Assembly: GCA_937902125.1 (NCBI GenBank)
Contig: CALDIB010000053.1
Location: forward strand, 1-59,120
Direction: 5' to 3'
From: an uncultured Treponema sp.
GTDB lineage: Bacteria > Spirochaetota > Spirochaetia > Treponematales > Treponemataceae
Length of the DNA stretch: 59,120 bases
A program made the position numbers and the translations under genes. A model generated the notes under the pieces. It was not told the origin of the DNA. It was given only the letters and a program-made list of their open reading frames with translations, and made no database searches. Every line of letters starts with the position of its first letter. The stretch's first letter is position 1. Below are positions 24,215 through 32,271 of the stretch, piece by piece.

Positions 24215-25693
24215 ATGGCGCTAAAACTCTTTAACACAATGGGAAAAAAATTGCAGGAATTTGTTCCGATTCAGAAAGGCTTTTGCGGCTTTTACGGCTG
24301 CGGCCCCACGGTTTACAATTACGCCCACATCGGAAACTTGCGCGCCTATGTTTTTTTGGACACCCTTGACAGGACTCTAAGCTTTTTGGGCTACAAAAAA
24401 AAGCACGTTATGAACATCACCGACATCGGCCACTTGACAGGAGACTCTGACGACGGCGAGGACAAGATGCTAAAAACCGCCAAGGAGAGGCAGCAGTCGG
24501 TTTTGGACATCGCCAAATTTTACACCGACGCTTTTTTTTCCGACATTGACCGCTTGAACATACTTCGCCCCGACGTGGTTTGCAAGGCCACCGACCATGT
24601 TCCTGAAATGATAGAGCTTATAAAGGAAATTGAGGCCAACGGCCACACTTACATGGCCGGCGGAAATTTGTATTACGACGTTTCCACATACCCCGACTAC
24701 GGAAAGCTGGCCAACCTCAACCTTGACGACTTGCAGGCCGGCGCCGGAAAGCGTAAAGTGGTGGTTCTTGACCAAAACAAGCGGAACCCCCAAGACTTTG
24801 TCCTTTGGTTCACCAAAAGCAAATTTGAAGACCAGGCGCTTGTTTGGGACAGTCCTTGGGGCAAGGGCTATCCGGGCTGGCACATAGAGTGCTCGGCCAT
24901 GAGCATGAAGTATTTGGGAAAGCATTTTGACATTCACACCGGCGGAATCGACCATGTTCCCGTCCACCACACCAACGAAATAGCGCAGTCGGAAGGCTCT
25001 TTTTCCGAAGCCGAGCGCGCCAAAGGCCCTTGGGTCAACTACTGGCTCCACAACGCCTTTTTGGTGATTGAGGGCGCCACCAAGATGAGCAAGTCCAGCG
25101 GAAACTTTTTAACCTTGCAGGCGCTGGTGGACAAGGGCTACGACCCCTTGGACTACCGCTACTTTTTGCTGGGCGCGCATTACAGAAGCCCCGCCAATTT
25201 CAGCTGGAATTCCATGGATTCCGCAAAAAACTCAAGGAAGGCGCTGGTCCAGCGGGGAGCCAAGGTTTTTGAAGCCGCAAAGGGCAAGGAGGCCTCATCC
25301 CTTGGCCCCAAGGCCCAAGAAGTTTTGGCCAAATTCAACGCCGCCATTGAAAACGACCTGGGAACCCCTGCCGCGCTGGGCGTTTTGCAGACTGCCTTAA
25401 AGGATTCCCAAATTCCAGCCGAAGAAAATTTGGCGCTTATGGATAAGATGGACGGCGTTTTGGGCTTGAAGCTGAAGGAAAGCGCCCAGGAGAGCCTAAA
25501 AAACGCCTCTTCCATTGAAATTTCCCATGAGGGCGACGACGAGGCCGCCCAAATTGACGCGCTTGTGGCCGAAAGGACTCAGGCCAAAAAGGACAAGGAT
25601 TTTGCCAAGGCCGACCAAATCAGAAAGGATTTGGCGGCCCGGGGAATAACAATCGTGGACACTCCAAACGGCGCCGTTTGGAAAAGAAATTGA
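24215..25693 (+). CDS. cysS: Cysteinyl-tRNA synthetase
   Basis: This 492-aa class I synthetase charges tRNA-Cys. The HIGH-type motif is HIGN at residues 38-41, the zinc ligand Cys lies in 'YGCGPTVYNYAHIG' (C29), further zinc-site residues are in 'HIECSAMS', and KMSKS is at 290-294. The start at ATG 24215 follows AAGGCAGG and fits the family N-terminus; a TTG at 24197 is rejected. Length is normal (about 460-500 aa). It is divergent from murB, with mutually overlapping promoter regions. Confidence 0.95.
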   Translation: MALKLFNTMGKKLQEFVPIQKGFCGFYGCGPTVYNYAHIGNLRAYVFLDTLDRTLSFLGYKKKHVMNITDIGHLTGDSDDGEDKMLKTAKERQQSVLDIAKFYTDAFFSDIDRLNILRPDVVCKATDHVPEMIELIKEIEANGHTYMAGGNLYYDVSTYPDYGKLANLNLDDLQAGAGKRKVVVLDQNKRNPQDFVLWFTKSKFEDQALVWDSPWGKGYPGWHIECSAMSMKYLGKHFDIHTGGIDHVPVHHTNEIAQSEGSFSEAERAKGPWVNYWLHNAFLVIEGATKMSKSSGNFLTLQALVDKGYDPLDYRYFLLGAHYRSPANFSWNSMDSAKNSRKALVQRGAKVFEAAKGKEASSLGPKAQEVLAKFNAAIENDLGTPAALGVLQTALKDSQIPAEENLALMDKMDGVLGLKLKESAQESLKNASSIEISHEGDDEAAQIDALVAERTQAKKDKDFAKADQIRKDLAARGITIVDTPNGAVWKRN

Positions 25694-25718
25694 TTTTTTC
25701 CTGTAACTAAAGAGGACT

Positions 25719-26285
25719 TTGTTGGTTAAAGATATAAGCGAAAATCAGGGCGAGACGCAAGGCTTGAACGCCGCGGACGAAACTGATTTTAGAAAGATAT
25801 ACGACGCGACTTTCAGCCTGCTCTTCAAGGTGTCCTTCCGAATTGTGAACGACGAGGAGGCGGCTGAGGATTTGGTTCACGACTCGTATATCAAGGCCAA
25901 CGAAAAGGCCATGCGCTTTCCCACGATGAACGACGCGACCTTTTGGCTTATAAGGGTTGTGAAAAACGCTTCGCTCAACTATGTCAAGCGCAAGGGCCGG
26001 GAAAAGAAAGCCTTGCGGCGGGAATTTTACGAAGACCGCAGGCAAGTGACTTCCGGCGAAACGGACGCCCTGCGCGCCGAAACGATTGAAAAGGCAAAGG
26101 AAGCCTTAAAGCTTTTGCCTGACAATCTGAGAGAAGTTTTGGTTTTGCGGGAATACGCGGACATGAACTACAAGGAAATCGGCAAAGCCTTGGGCATAAC
26201 CGAAGGAAATGTGAAGGTTAGGGTGTTTAGAGCGCGGGAGCAGCTCTCAAAGCTTATAGGAGAAGACGATGTTTCATTGTCCTGA
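25719..26285 (+). CDS. ECF-type RNA polymerase sigma factor
   Basis: This 188-aa protein has region 2 ('VNDEEAAEDLVHDSYIKANE', then 'FWLIRVVKNASLNYVKR') and region 4 ('LPDNLREVLVLREYADMNYK' with the HTH 'EIGKALGITEGNVKVRVFRA'). This is the minimal two-domain layout of extracytoplasmic function sigma factors. The start is TTG 25719 (a TTG at 25722 is equally possible), behind AGAGGA. The 3' end overlaps the next gene, a zinc-finger anti-sigma protein, by 17 nt, which is the usual sigma/anti-sigma arrangement. Confidence 0.88.
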   Translation: MLVKDISENQGETQGLNAADETDFRKIYDATFSLLFKVSFRIVNDEEAAEDLVHDSYIKANEKAMRFPTMNDATFWLIRVVKNASLNYVKRKGREKKALRREFYEDRRQVTSGETDALRAETIEKAKEALKLLPDNLREVLVLREYADMNYKEIGKALGITEGNVKVRVFRAREQLSKLIGEDDVSLS

Positions 26286-26907
26286 AAACGACATTCATTC
26301 AATCTATCTCGACGGCGAACTGCCTGAAAATTTTGTCAAGGACTACGAGGCCCATTTGGCTTCCTGCGACAAATGCCGCGCGAAATTGCAAAAGTTAAAA
26401 TCCCTTAAAGGCCTTTTTGCGGCCGATTCCCGCGGCATAGAGCCGGACGCCCAATTTAAAGCCCAAAGCTTTGAGCGCCTTCAAAGCCGAATGCGCTTTT
26501 CCCGCGCCGTCAAGGCATCGGAACCAAGAAAGAATGTTGTGGACATGTTCCGCTTTGTTCCCTTGGCGGCGGCCGCGGCGATTTTCGCGCTTGTCCTTCC
26601 TGTGGGAATGAAAAAGGGTCAGGCCGCTCAAAATCTTGACGAAAGCGTTTTGGCAATTTCAAGCGTCAAGGCCCAAAAGCCCATAGCCGACAATGACATA
26701 ATTGTGAACGGCGCGATTCAAAGCGTTTTGTTTGAAAAAAGCGGTGAAAGTTCCCTCGCCATAAAGGCCAGCGACTTTGAAAGCCTAAAGAGCGAGGCCG
26801 AACAAGACGGAATGACAATCAGCGTCACAAAATTGACCAGTTTAAATTCTATTTCGGCCTCCAACGTGTCCAACGCCCGGCTTGACGCTTTGGACTTTTT
26901 AAAGTGA
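26269..26907 (+). CDS. Anti-sigma factor with zinc-finger (zf-HC2) domain
   Basis: This 212-aa membrane protein has an N-terminal anti-sigma zinc domain with the Hx3Cx2C motif in 'HLASCDKC' (about residues 30-37). A single membrane helix near residues 98-116 ('FVPLAAAAAIFALVLPVGM') and an extracytoplasmic C-terminal domain of about 95 aa follow. The topology is that of RsiW/ChrR-type anti-sigma factors that hold the ECF sigma at the membrane until a signal releases it. It overlaps the sigma gene and, as GTGA, the following transglutaminase-like gene. Confidence 0.85.
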   Translation: MFHCPENDIHSIYLDGELPENFVKDYEAHLASCDKCRAKLQKLKSLKGLFAADSRGIEPDAQFKAQSFERLQSRMRFSRAVKASEPRKNVVDMFRFVPLAAAAAIFALVLPVGMKKGQAAQNLDESVLAISSVKAQKPIADNDIIVNGAIQSVLFEKSGESSLAIKASDFESLKSEAEQDGMTISVTKLTSLNSISASNVSNARLDALDFLK

Positions 26908-28625
26908 ACCTCGTTTCATACACTCTCAGAAAATATCCCGCCGCGCGAGTCGCAGCCTTGGCCGTTTTTATAGCGGCCGGGGTTTTTTTGCTTTTGTTCT
27001 CCACAAGATCGATTTTAAAAAAGCCGGTCTTGACCGAGATTTCTCCCGGCGTGGGCTCCCCCGGCGACACTCTTTTTTTGCGCGGACACAATTTCGGCTC
27101 CTCCCGCGGCTCAAGCTATGTCGAGCTTTGCGGAAACCGCTTGACGGAAAGCGCCTACATTTCTTGGGAGGACGACTTGATAAAGGCCATAGTTCCGGGA
27201 AACACCGAAGACGGCTTGGTTTACGTGGCCACCCGCGCGGGAAGATCCAATCCTGAATTTTTTGCCAACGAGCTTGCAATTCCCGTTGAGATGCCAGAAA
27301 ACCCCATGTTCAGCGTTCCGATTGTCACCGAGCTTTCCGTGTCGGAAGGTTCGGTGGGCCAAGTCCTTTCGATTACGGGACGGAATTTTGGAGCCAGCCG
27401 CTCAGACTCAAACGTTTATTTTACCGCGCACAGGGAAGGCGAGGGCATGGAAAGCGTTCCTGACATAGCGGACTTGGGCGTTGACGCTGAAAAGAAAATT
27501 CCCTTTGGCTTTGTCCGTCCCAGCGAGGCGGATTTTGACTATGAGTATTGGAGCGAAAATGAAATTAGGGTCAGGGTTCCTGACGGAGCGGCGACTGGCT
27601 CTGTATTTGTCGAGACAAGCGAAGGCCGCTCCACTTTGCAGCCGTTTGCCGTAAAAAGCAGGGAAGGGCAAAAAATCGTTTCAAGCCGCCACACTTACTT
27701 GATTCAAGTTGGCGCGGATTTTTACAACATAAAGGGAGGAGACTCCGCCGCCGTTACGATTCACTTGCCGCGCCCGGTGACTTACGCTTGGCAGCCGCAG
27801 GCGATTTTGACAGAAAGCGTTCCAGGTCCTGAACTTTTGGAATATCGGGGAACTTCGATTTTTAGGGTGGCGCCCGCCGACAAAACTTCCGCAAAAAATA
27901 CCGCCGGGGCGCGGCAAAATTTTGTCGTGTCCTCTTGCGCCCTTGAATGCCAAATCAACAAGGATTATGTTCTTCCCTTTAAAGAAAAAAATAGAATGCT
28001 TTACAAATCCTTTACCCGCGCCGACGAAATTGTTCCCGCCGCCGACAAGGAAGTTTTGGAGCTTTTGCCGCAAATAATTTTCCAAGTGAAAAATCCTTAC
28101 AGGCAGGCGGAGCTTGTCTTTGACTACTTTGCGGCCAATTACAAGATTCTGTCAAAAAGCCGCGCCGGCGATTCCAATCCCCTTGACTTGATAAAGCGCA
28201 AGCGGGGGGACGCTTACGACTTTGCGGTTTTGTACGCGGCCCTTTTGCGCGCGGCGGGAATTCCCTGCCGAATTTTAAGCGGCGTTTTAATCGATTCCGA
28301 CAAGCAAACGCGAAACCATTGGTGGAACGAATTTTACATTGAAAATTTTGGTTGGGTTCCTGTGGACGCGGCCCTTGGCGCCGGAATGGATTTTAAGCCT
28401 TTCCAAGGAGAGCCGCTTTCTGGCAAGGATTACTTTGGAAACATTGACGCTCAGCGGGTGGCCTTTTCTTTGGGCTGGAAGGCGATAAAGCAGTCTTTGC
28501 TCAGCAACAAGACCGTAAGCTTCCAACGCTCCTTTGCCTTGCAGTCAATTTGGGAAGAGTCCAGCGCCGACGTTGAGAGCTACAGCTCTTATTGGAATGT
28601 TCCCGCAGTGTTGGGAATTTACTAA
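26904..28625 (+). CDS. IPT/TIG-domain transglutaminase-like protein, catalytic Cys missing
   Basis: This 573-aa exported or membrane-anchored protein starts at GTG 26904, overlapping the anti-sigma stop. An N-terminal membrane helix (~12-32) is followed by two IPT/TIG-like beta domains (~40-120, 'GSPGDTLFLRGHNFGSSRG'; ~135-250, 'GSVGQVLSITGRNFGAS'). A transglutaminase-like core (~410-500) comes next. In the core the residue expected to be the nucleophilic Cys is Ala437 ('RGDAYDFAVLYAALLRAAGI'), while the His472 ('NHWWNEFY') and Asp488 ('WVPVDAA') positions are kept. It probably acts as the output or sensor partner of the sigma/anti-sigma pair, as a binding rather than a catalytic module. Confidence 0.75.
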   Translation: MNLVSYTLRKYPAARVAALAVFIAAGVFLLLFSTRSILKKPVLTEISPGVGSPGDTLFLRGHNFGSSRGSSYVELCGNRLTESAYISWEDDLIKAIVPGNTEDGLVYVATRAGRSNPEFFANELAIPVEMPENPMFSVPIVTELSVSEGSVGQVLSITGRNFGASRSDSNVYFTAHREGEGMESVPDIADLGVDAEKKIPFGFVRPSEADFDYEYWSENEIRVRVPDGAATGSVFVETSEGRSTLQPFAVKSREGQKIVSSRHTYLIQVGADFYNIKGGDSAAVTIHLPRPVTYAWQPQAILTESVPGPELLEYRGTSIFRVAPADKTSAKNTAGARQNFVVSSCALECQINKDYVLPFKEKNRMLYKSFTRADEIVPAADKEVLELLPQIIFQVKNPYRQAELVFDYFAANYKILSKSRAGDSNPLDLIKRKRGDAYDFAVLYAALLRAAGIPCRILSGVLIDSDKQTRNHWWNEFYIENFGWVPVDAALGAGMDFKPFQGEPLSGKDYFGNIDAQRVAFSLGWKAIKQSLLSNKTVSFQRSFALQSIWEESSADVESYSSYWNVPAVLGIY

Positions 28626-28661
28626 ACGCGCTGACAGCCGTATTTTATTGGAGGAATTATA

Positions 28662-29363
28662 ATGACTACGAAGATTTTGTCTGTGGGCGGATCGATGATC
28701 GCGCCTGAAAAGCCCGACGTTGATTTTTTGGCTTCTTTTGTTAAGATGGCCAAAGAATGGTTGTCTCAAGACGATTCCCGCCGCTTGATTTTGGTGGCGG
28801 GAGGCGGCGCTCCCGCCCGGGTTTACCAAAACGCTTACAAGGAAGTTGTTTCAAAGCTTGGGGAATCTTCCGACAATTCCGCCGCCGATTGGATTGGCGT
28901 CATGGCCACTAGAATCAACGCCCAGCTTTTAAAGGCTTCTTTTGGCAACCTTTGCCAAAACGACGTGGTCACAAACCCCACGGCGGACATTGAATGGACT
29001 GGCAAGGTTCTTGTGGCCAGCGGTTGGAAGCCCGGCTTTTCCAGCGACAACGACGCGGTTTTGCTGGCCGAAAAATTTGGCGCCGACATGGTTGTGAACC
29101 TCAGCAACATCGAAAAAGTCTACACTGACGATCCTCGAAAGAATCCCGACGCCAAGCCCTTGGACAATATTTCTTGGGCGGACTTTAGAAAAATGGTGGG
29201 CGACGAATGGGTTCCCGGAAAGAACGTTCCCTTTGACCCGGTGGCGAGCAAAAAGGCGCAAAGCCTTGGCCTTACGGTGATTTGCTCTTCGGGAAAGAAC
29301 ATTCAAAACACAAAGAACATTTTGGACGGCGTTTCCTACATAGGAACCACGATTTCGGGGTAA
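28662..29363 (+). CDS. pyrH: UMP kinase (archaeal-type amino acid kinase fold)
   Basis: This 233-aa protein of the amino-acid-kinase superfamily phosphorylates UMP to UDP. Motifs are 'SVGGSMIAP' at the N-terminus, 'LILVAGGGAPARVY', 'GWKPGFSSDNDAVLLAEKFG' and 'NLSNIEKVYTDDPRKNPDAK'. The lack of the bacterial KxSGE start and the general pattern match the archaeal-type UMP kinases found in spirochaetes. An excellent ribosome site (TGGAGGAATT) precedes the start. Other members of the fold (aspartate or acetylglutamate kinases) are much less similar in these motifs. Confidence 0.85.
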   Translation: MTTKILSVGGSMIAPEKPDVDFLASFVKMAKEWLSQDDSRRLILVAGGGAPARVYQNAYKEVVSKLGESSDNSAADWIGVMATRINAQLLKASFGNLCQNDVVTNPTADIEWTGKVLVASGWKPGFSSDNDAVLLAEKFGADMVVNLSNIEKVYTDDPRKNPDAKPLDNISWADFRKMVGDEWVPGKNVPFDPVASKKAQSLGLTVICSSGKNIQNTKNILDGVSYIGTTISG

Positions 29364-29491
29364 AAATTATAGCCAAGCCATAAAAACTCCGCGCCAAGCG
29401 TTTTGACAAAGGACTCCTTGGCCGGAGAAAATTATTTTTATTTTTTCCGTTTTTTTTGTGAATTTTTTAAAAGAAATTCTATCTTATAGGC

Positions 29492-30148
29492 ATGGGAAAA
29501 ATAAAATTGGATTTGCGGGAAAGGGTTTTTGCCCGCGGCTTGTCGTATCCTAGCGACGCTGAGCTTTTGATGCTTGTTTTGGGAAGCGGAACAAAAGAAC
29601 TGCCCGTTGAGGAAATCGCCTACAAAATGCTCAATATGGTCGAATCCAGCAAGAGCGAATGTCTTGTGGACGAGTTTTTGCGCATTCCCGGCGTGGGCCT
29701 GGGAAAGGCTTTGGCTGTGGCGGCGGCCTTGGAATTTGGCAGGCGGAAAAGCTCGCACCTTAACGCCGTGATAAACAGTCCGCAAGATTTGCTTCCATTT
29801 ATCAAGCAATACGCCTATAAAAGCAGCGAGCATTTTATCGCCGTTTCGCTTTCGGGCGCGAGGGAAATTTTGCGGCAAAAAGTTGTCGCTCTGGGAAATT
29901 CCAATAGCGCTATTATTAATCCTAGAGAAGTTTTTTATGACGCGGTTCAAACTAGGGCCAGCGCCGTGATTTTAGCCCACAACCACCCGTCAGGAAATTG
30001 CGTTCCCAGTTCAGAGGATATGGAAGCCACAAACCGTCTTTGCGCGGCGGCGGACATTTTGGGCATAAGCGTTTTGGACCACATAATCATCAGCCGGGAA
30101 GAATACTTTAGCTTTAAAGAACATAATCTGTTGAAAGAAGCGGCGTAA
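29492..30148 (+). CDS. radC: RadC/JAB-domain DNA repair-like protein
   Basis: This 218-aa protein has an N-terminal helix-hairpin-helix-like region ('FLRIPGVGLGKALAVAAALE') and a C-terminal JAMM metalloprotease-type domain. The HxH...S...D motif reads 'HNHPSGNCVPSSEDMEAT' (first His at about 163). The family length (about 220 aa) is normal. RadC's cellular role is unresolved despite its name. A weak promoter (TTGTGA, 18 bp, TATCTT) ends 6 nt before the ATG, again pointing to a leaderless message. The gap 29364-29491 is otherwise AT-rich and gene-free. Confidence 0.9.
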   Translation: MGKIKLDLRERVFARGLSYPSDAELLMLVLGSGTKELPVEEIAYKMLNMVESSKSECLVDEFLRIPGVGLGKALAVAAALEFGRRKSSHLNAVINSPQDLLPFIKQYAYKSSEHFIAVSLSGAREILRQKVVALGNSNSAIINPREVFYDAVQTRASAVILAHNHPSGNCVPSSEDMEATNRLCAAADILGISVLDHIIISREEYFSFKEHNLLKEAA

Positions 30149-30165
30149 TTTTATAGAATGAGGGC

Positions 30166-30654
30166 ATGAGCGGCAATACTTTGTTTAAGTCGGCATTTTT
30201 TTTATCCTCGTTTTTTTTGTCTTGGGCTTTTATAAGCTCTTGCGCTTCCGTTGGGGAACAAAAGGACGGAAACATTGGGGGTGAGTCAAGAGCGATTTCC
30301 GCCGACTTTGCCGCGGACTTTTTTTTGCCGGAGCGCGTTGAGGAATGCGGACAAGGAAAAAACCAATCTGTCTTTAGAACAAGCGTTCCAAAGGCCGCAG
30401 TTTACATAAACGGAGAATACCATGGCTTGACGCCTCTGATTGCCGCCGACTTGATTCCTGGCAGATATTCGGTTCAAATAAAAAAAGAAGGCCGCAAAAC
30501 GGAGGCCATGGCGATTCAAGTTATAGACGGAATCTCAAGCTTTTACTATGTCGAGTTGAAAATTGACGGCGAGGAAAATGACGGCGAGTCTAAAGCCAAC
30601 GGCGAAGCGGAAACTATTCCTCAAAGGCAAAGGCCAGAAGAGCCGGAACTTTGA
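30166..30654 (+). CDS. PEGA-domain lipoprotein
   Basis: This 162-aa protein has a lipoprotein signal ending in 'AFISSC'. A short spacer is followed by a PEGA domain (~70-125) with 'AAVYINGEYHGLTPLIAADL' and 'PGRYSVQIKKEG'. PEGA domains are surface beta modules thought to bind cell-wall or protein partners. The C-terminus is Glu/Asp-rich. Its 3' 41 nt overlap the convergent phosphodiester glycosidase gene. Confidence 0.8.
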   Translation: MSGNTLFKSAFFLSSFFLSWAFISSCASVGEQKDGNIGGESRAISADFAADFFLPERVEECGQGKNQSVFRTSVPKAAVYINGEYHGLTPLIAADLIPGRYSVQIKKEGRKTEAMAIQVIDGISSFYYVELKIDGEENDGESKANGEAETIPQRQRPEEPEL

Positions 30655-31465
30655 CGTAATTCTTGTAGTTCAAGACCGACTTTCCGTTTACGCAAAACTG
30701 GGTGGAAGAGCCGCCGTCAAATTGCATTGCGTTTTGGCAGCCAAGAGCCAAGAAAAAGTCGGCGCATTCCATGTAAGTCAAGCCTGAGCTTTTTGAAGGA
30801 TTTTCGCCTTCCACCGCTATTGCATAAAGGGTTTTGCCGCTTTCGTCAAGCCCCACGGCGGTTCTTGAGTCCCGCAATTCCTTGAACTGAAGGATTTTTT
30901 TGTTTTCCAAAATTTGCCAGAAGCCGCCGGTCGCAAAAAAGGCGCCGCTTATTTCCTTGTCTTTTTGGGAAGAAAAAATCTTTGCCCTTCTGCTTGAAAA
31001 ATCCGAGCCTTCCTCAAATCCAAAAAAAGCCAAGGCGCTGTAGCCGCCCAAGGCCTTTGAATAAATTTTTCCTTCGTTAAGGCAAAGGCCGGCGGTGGAA
31101 TGCTTTTTGTCGGCGGCGCTTTCGTGAACGTAAAAGGGCGTGGTGTTGAAAGCCAAAAGCGCCTTGTTTTTTTTGCAAAAGTCTTCGGCGTAAAAAGTGT
31201 CGTTTGAATTTTCTTTTTGCGGAAGCATTTTTATTTTTAGGCCGGGCGCGGTCAAGTCTATTTTAGCGCAGTGAATTACAAGCTGTCTTTCCCGGTATTC
31301 GGCGGTTTGGACAAAGCCCTTTTCGTCAACGCTTTTCCATTCAATGTTGGCGGAATAAAAATCCCTGGCCCGGGCGTTTGGCAAGGCCGACGACTGGCTT
31401 GCGATGAGAAAAAATAAAAATGACAGCGCGAAAAAATACCGCGCGGCTCGGCGGGAAAAGGTCAT
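30614..31465 (-). CDS. Phosphodiester glycosidase (NAGPA-like) exported protein
   Basis: This 283-aa protein has an N-terminal signal peptide ('ARYFFALSFLFFLIASQSSA') and a NAGPA/phosphodiester glycosidase domain (PF09992 type). Markers are 'ALLAFNTTPFYV', 'DSRTAVGLDESGKTLYAIAV' and the strongly conserved 'CQNAMQFDGGSSTQF'. These enzymes remove GlcNAc or related sugars from phosphodiesters, in bacteria often in capsule, wall or teichoic contexts. The protein is likely periplasmic or surface-exposed. It converges on and overlaps the PEGA lipoprotein gene. Confidence 0.82.
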   Translation of the reverse strand: MTFSRRAARYFFALSFLFFLIASQSSALPNARARDFYSANIEWKSVDEKGFVQTAEYRERQLVIHCAKIDLTAPGLKIKMLPQKENSNDTFYAEDFCKKNKALLAFNTTPFYVHESAADKKHSTAGLCLNEGKIYSKALGGYSALAFFGFEEGSDFSSRRAKIFSSQKDKEISGAFFATGGFWQILENKKILQFKELRDSRTAVGLDESGKTLYAIAVEGENPSKSSGLTYMECADFFLALGCQNAMQFDGGSSTQFCVNGKSVLNYKNYVKVPALLAFAFEE

Positions 31466-31680
31466 AATATATTTTCGGAATTTTTTTCTTGTTTGTTAGA
31501 AGAAAGAAGGACATAAAAAAAAGCGGGCCAGGGCAAAAAAAGCGGCGAAAAAAAAACGCAAATCAGAACCAAAAAAACGTAAATAAGGGCGGAAAAAAGG
31601 TGGAGCAAAAATCGCGGGAGCTGGACAAAACAAGGGGGCAAAATCCGCGATTTTTAACCAAGAACCTCTCTCCGGGCATA
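31466..31680. other. Gene-free purine-rich stretch
   Basis: Together with the terminators to its right, this makes about 330 bp between the glycosidase start and the rpsU stop. The + strand is rich in A and G runs. A + strand reading frame across it encodes only Lys/Arg-rich low-complexity sequence and then runs antisense through rpsU, so it is not called. No repeat or RNA gene was recognised. Confidence 0.45.
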
Positions 31681-31717
31681 AAAAAAGCCGCTCGCGAAAG
31701 CGAGTCGGCTTTTTTTA
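31681..31717. terminator. Strong intrinsic terminator (second downstream of rpsU)
   Basis: The stem AGCCGCTCGC/GCGAG.CGGCT with a GAAA tetraloop is flanked by A6 and T7, so it is effective in both directions. It separates rpsU from the glycosidase gene. Confidence 0.85.
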
Positions 31718-31764
31718 TGCGATTTTATCCCGCGGCGCCAGCTGTCGGCGTGAAAATCGCCGGC

Positions 31765-31794
31765 AAAAAGCGCAAGCAAGGCTTGTCGCTTTTT
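31765..31794 (-). terminator. rpsU terminator
   Basis: The stem AAAAAGCG.AAGC / GCTT..CGCTTTTT lies directly after the rpsU stop. On the - strand it is followed by a T run. Confidence 0.75.
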
Positions 31795-31797
31795 GCT

Positions 31798-32010
31798 TTA
31801 GTAGGACGCTCGGCTGTCGTGGGGCTTGCGGTTCTTTTTCATAAGCTTGCGAGCCAAGGTCTTGTTTTTGCGGTTCAAAATTGTGGAAGGCTTTTCGTAG
31901 TATTCGCGCTTTTTCCATTCGCGGATGATGCCTTCTTTTTCGACCATTCTCTTAAAGCGCTTAATCGCTTTTTCGAGATTCTCTGAATCTTCAACTAAAA
32001 TAGTAGCCAT
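31798..32010 (-). CDS. rpsU: 30S ribosomal protein S21
   Basis: This 70-aa basic protein begins MATILVEDSENLEKAIKR and contains the S21 pattern 'RFKRMVEKEGIIREWKKREY' and 'KPSTILNRKNK'. S21 sits on the 30S platform near the mRNA Shine-Dalgarno helix. The start at ATG 32010 is fixed by AGGAGGTG just upstream; an in-frame ATG at 32082 would add a non-family extension and is rejected. It has its own promoter with a normal leader, unlike many neighbours, and two downstream terminators. Confidence 0.95.
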   Translation of the reverse strand: MATILVEDSENLEKAIKRFKRMVEKEGIIREWKKREYYEKPSTILNRKNKTLARKLMKKNRKPHDSRASY

Positions 32011-32053
32011 AATTTTTTCACCTCCTTTTTGCGGAGTTCCGTCAAGTTTGTCT

Positions 32054-32082
32054 ATTATGACAGAAAAATAAAAAGTAGTCAA
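32054..32082 (-). promoter_or_regulatory. rpsU promoter with conventional leader
   Basis: On the - strand: TTGACT (32077-32082), a 17-bp spacer and CATAAT (32054-32059). Initiation near 32047 gives a leader of about 37 nt containing AGGAGG. Confidence 0.7.
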
Positions 32083-32106
32083 TACAAAAAAATGCGGACT
32101 CTATAG

Positions 32107-32227
32107 GCGGGGCCCAGCGACGAAAAAAAATCCTTGGAGCCTCCCGTCCTCGCTTCGCCGCTTGATGCCTACGGACAAGCGGCTCGCTGACGGGTCCTTC
32201 CAAGTTTTTTTTTCTGCGTCCCGCCCC
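32107..32227. repeat. Extended nested hairpin element
   Basis: Four successive paired segments surround a common centre: GGCGGG with CCCGCC, A8..CTTGGA with TCCAAG..T9, CCCGTC with GACGGG, and CCGCTTG with CAAGCGG. The whole ~120 bp folds as one long interrupted stem between the pepP-like gene end and the rpsU promoter. It could terminate the upstream operon or be a single copy of a repeat family. Only one copy is in the window. Confidence 0.65.
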
Positions 32228-32271
32228 GTTTTGCCCGCATTTTTTTAGTTGAATAAAAAATATTTTCTGCT

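Noticed and set aside
31489..31986. Long + strand reading frame running antisense through rpsU
   Set aside because: It is Lys/Arg low-complexity and then an exact antisense shadow of a certain ribosomal protein gene, with no ribosome site.
31993..32082. Extended S21 starting at 32082
   Set aside because: It would add 24 non-conserved residues and begin at the -35 box; AGGAGGTG fixes the start at 32010.
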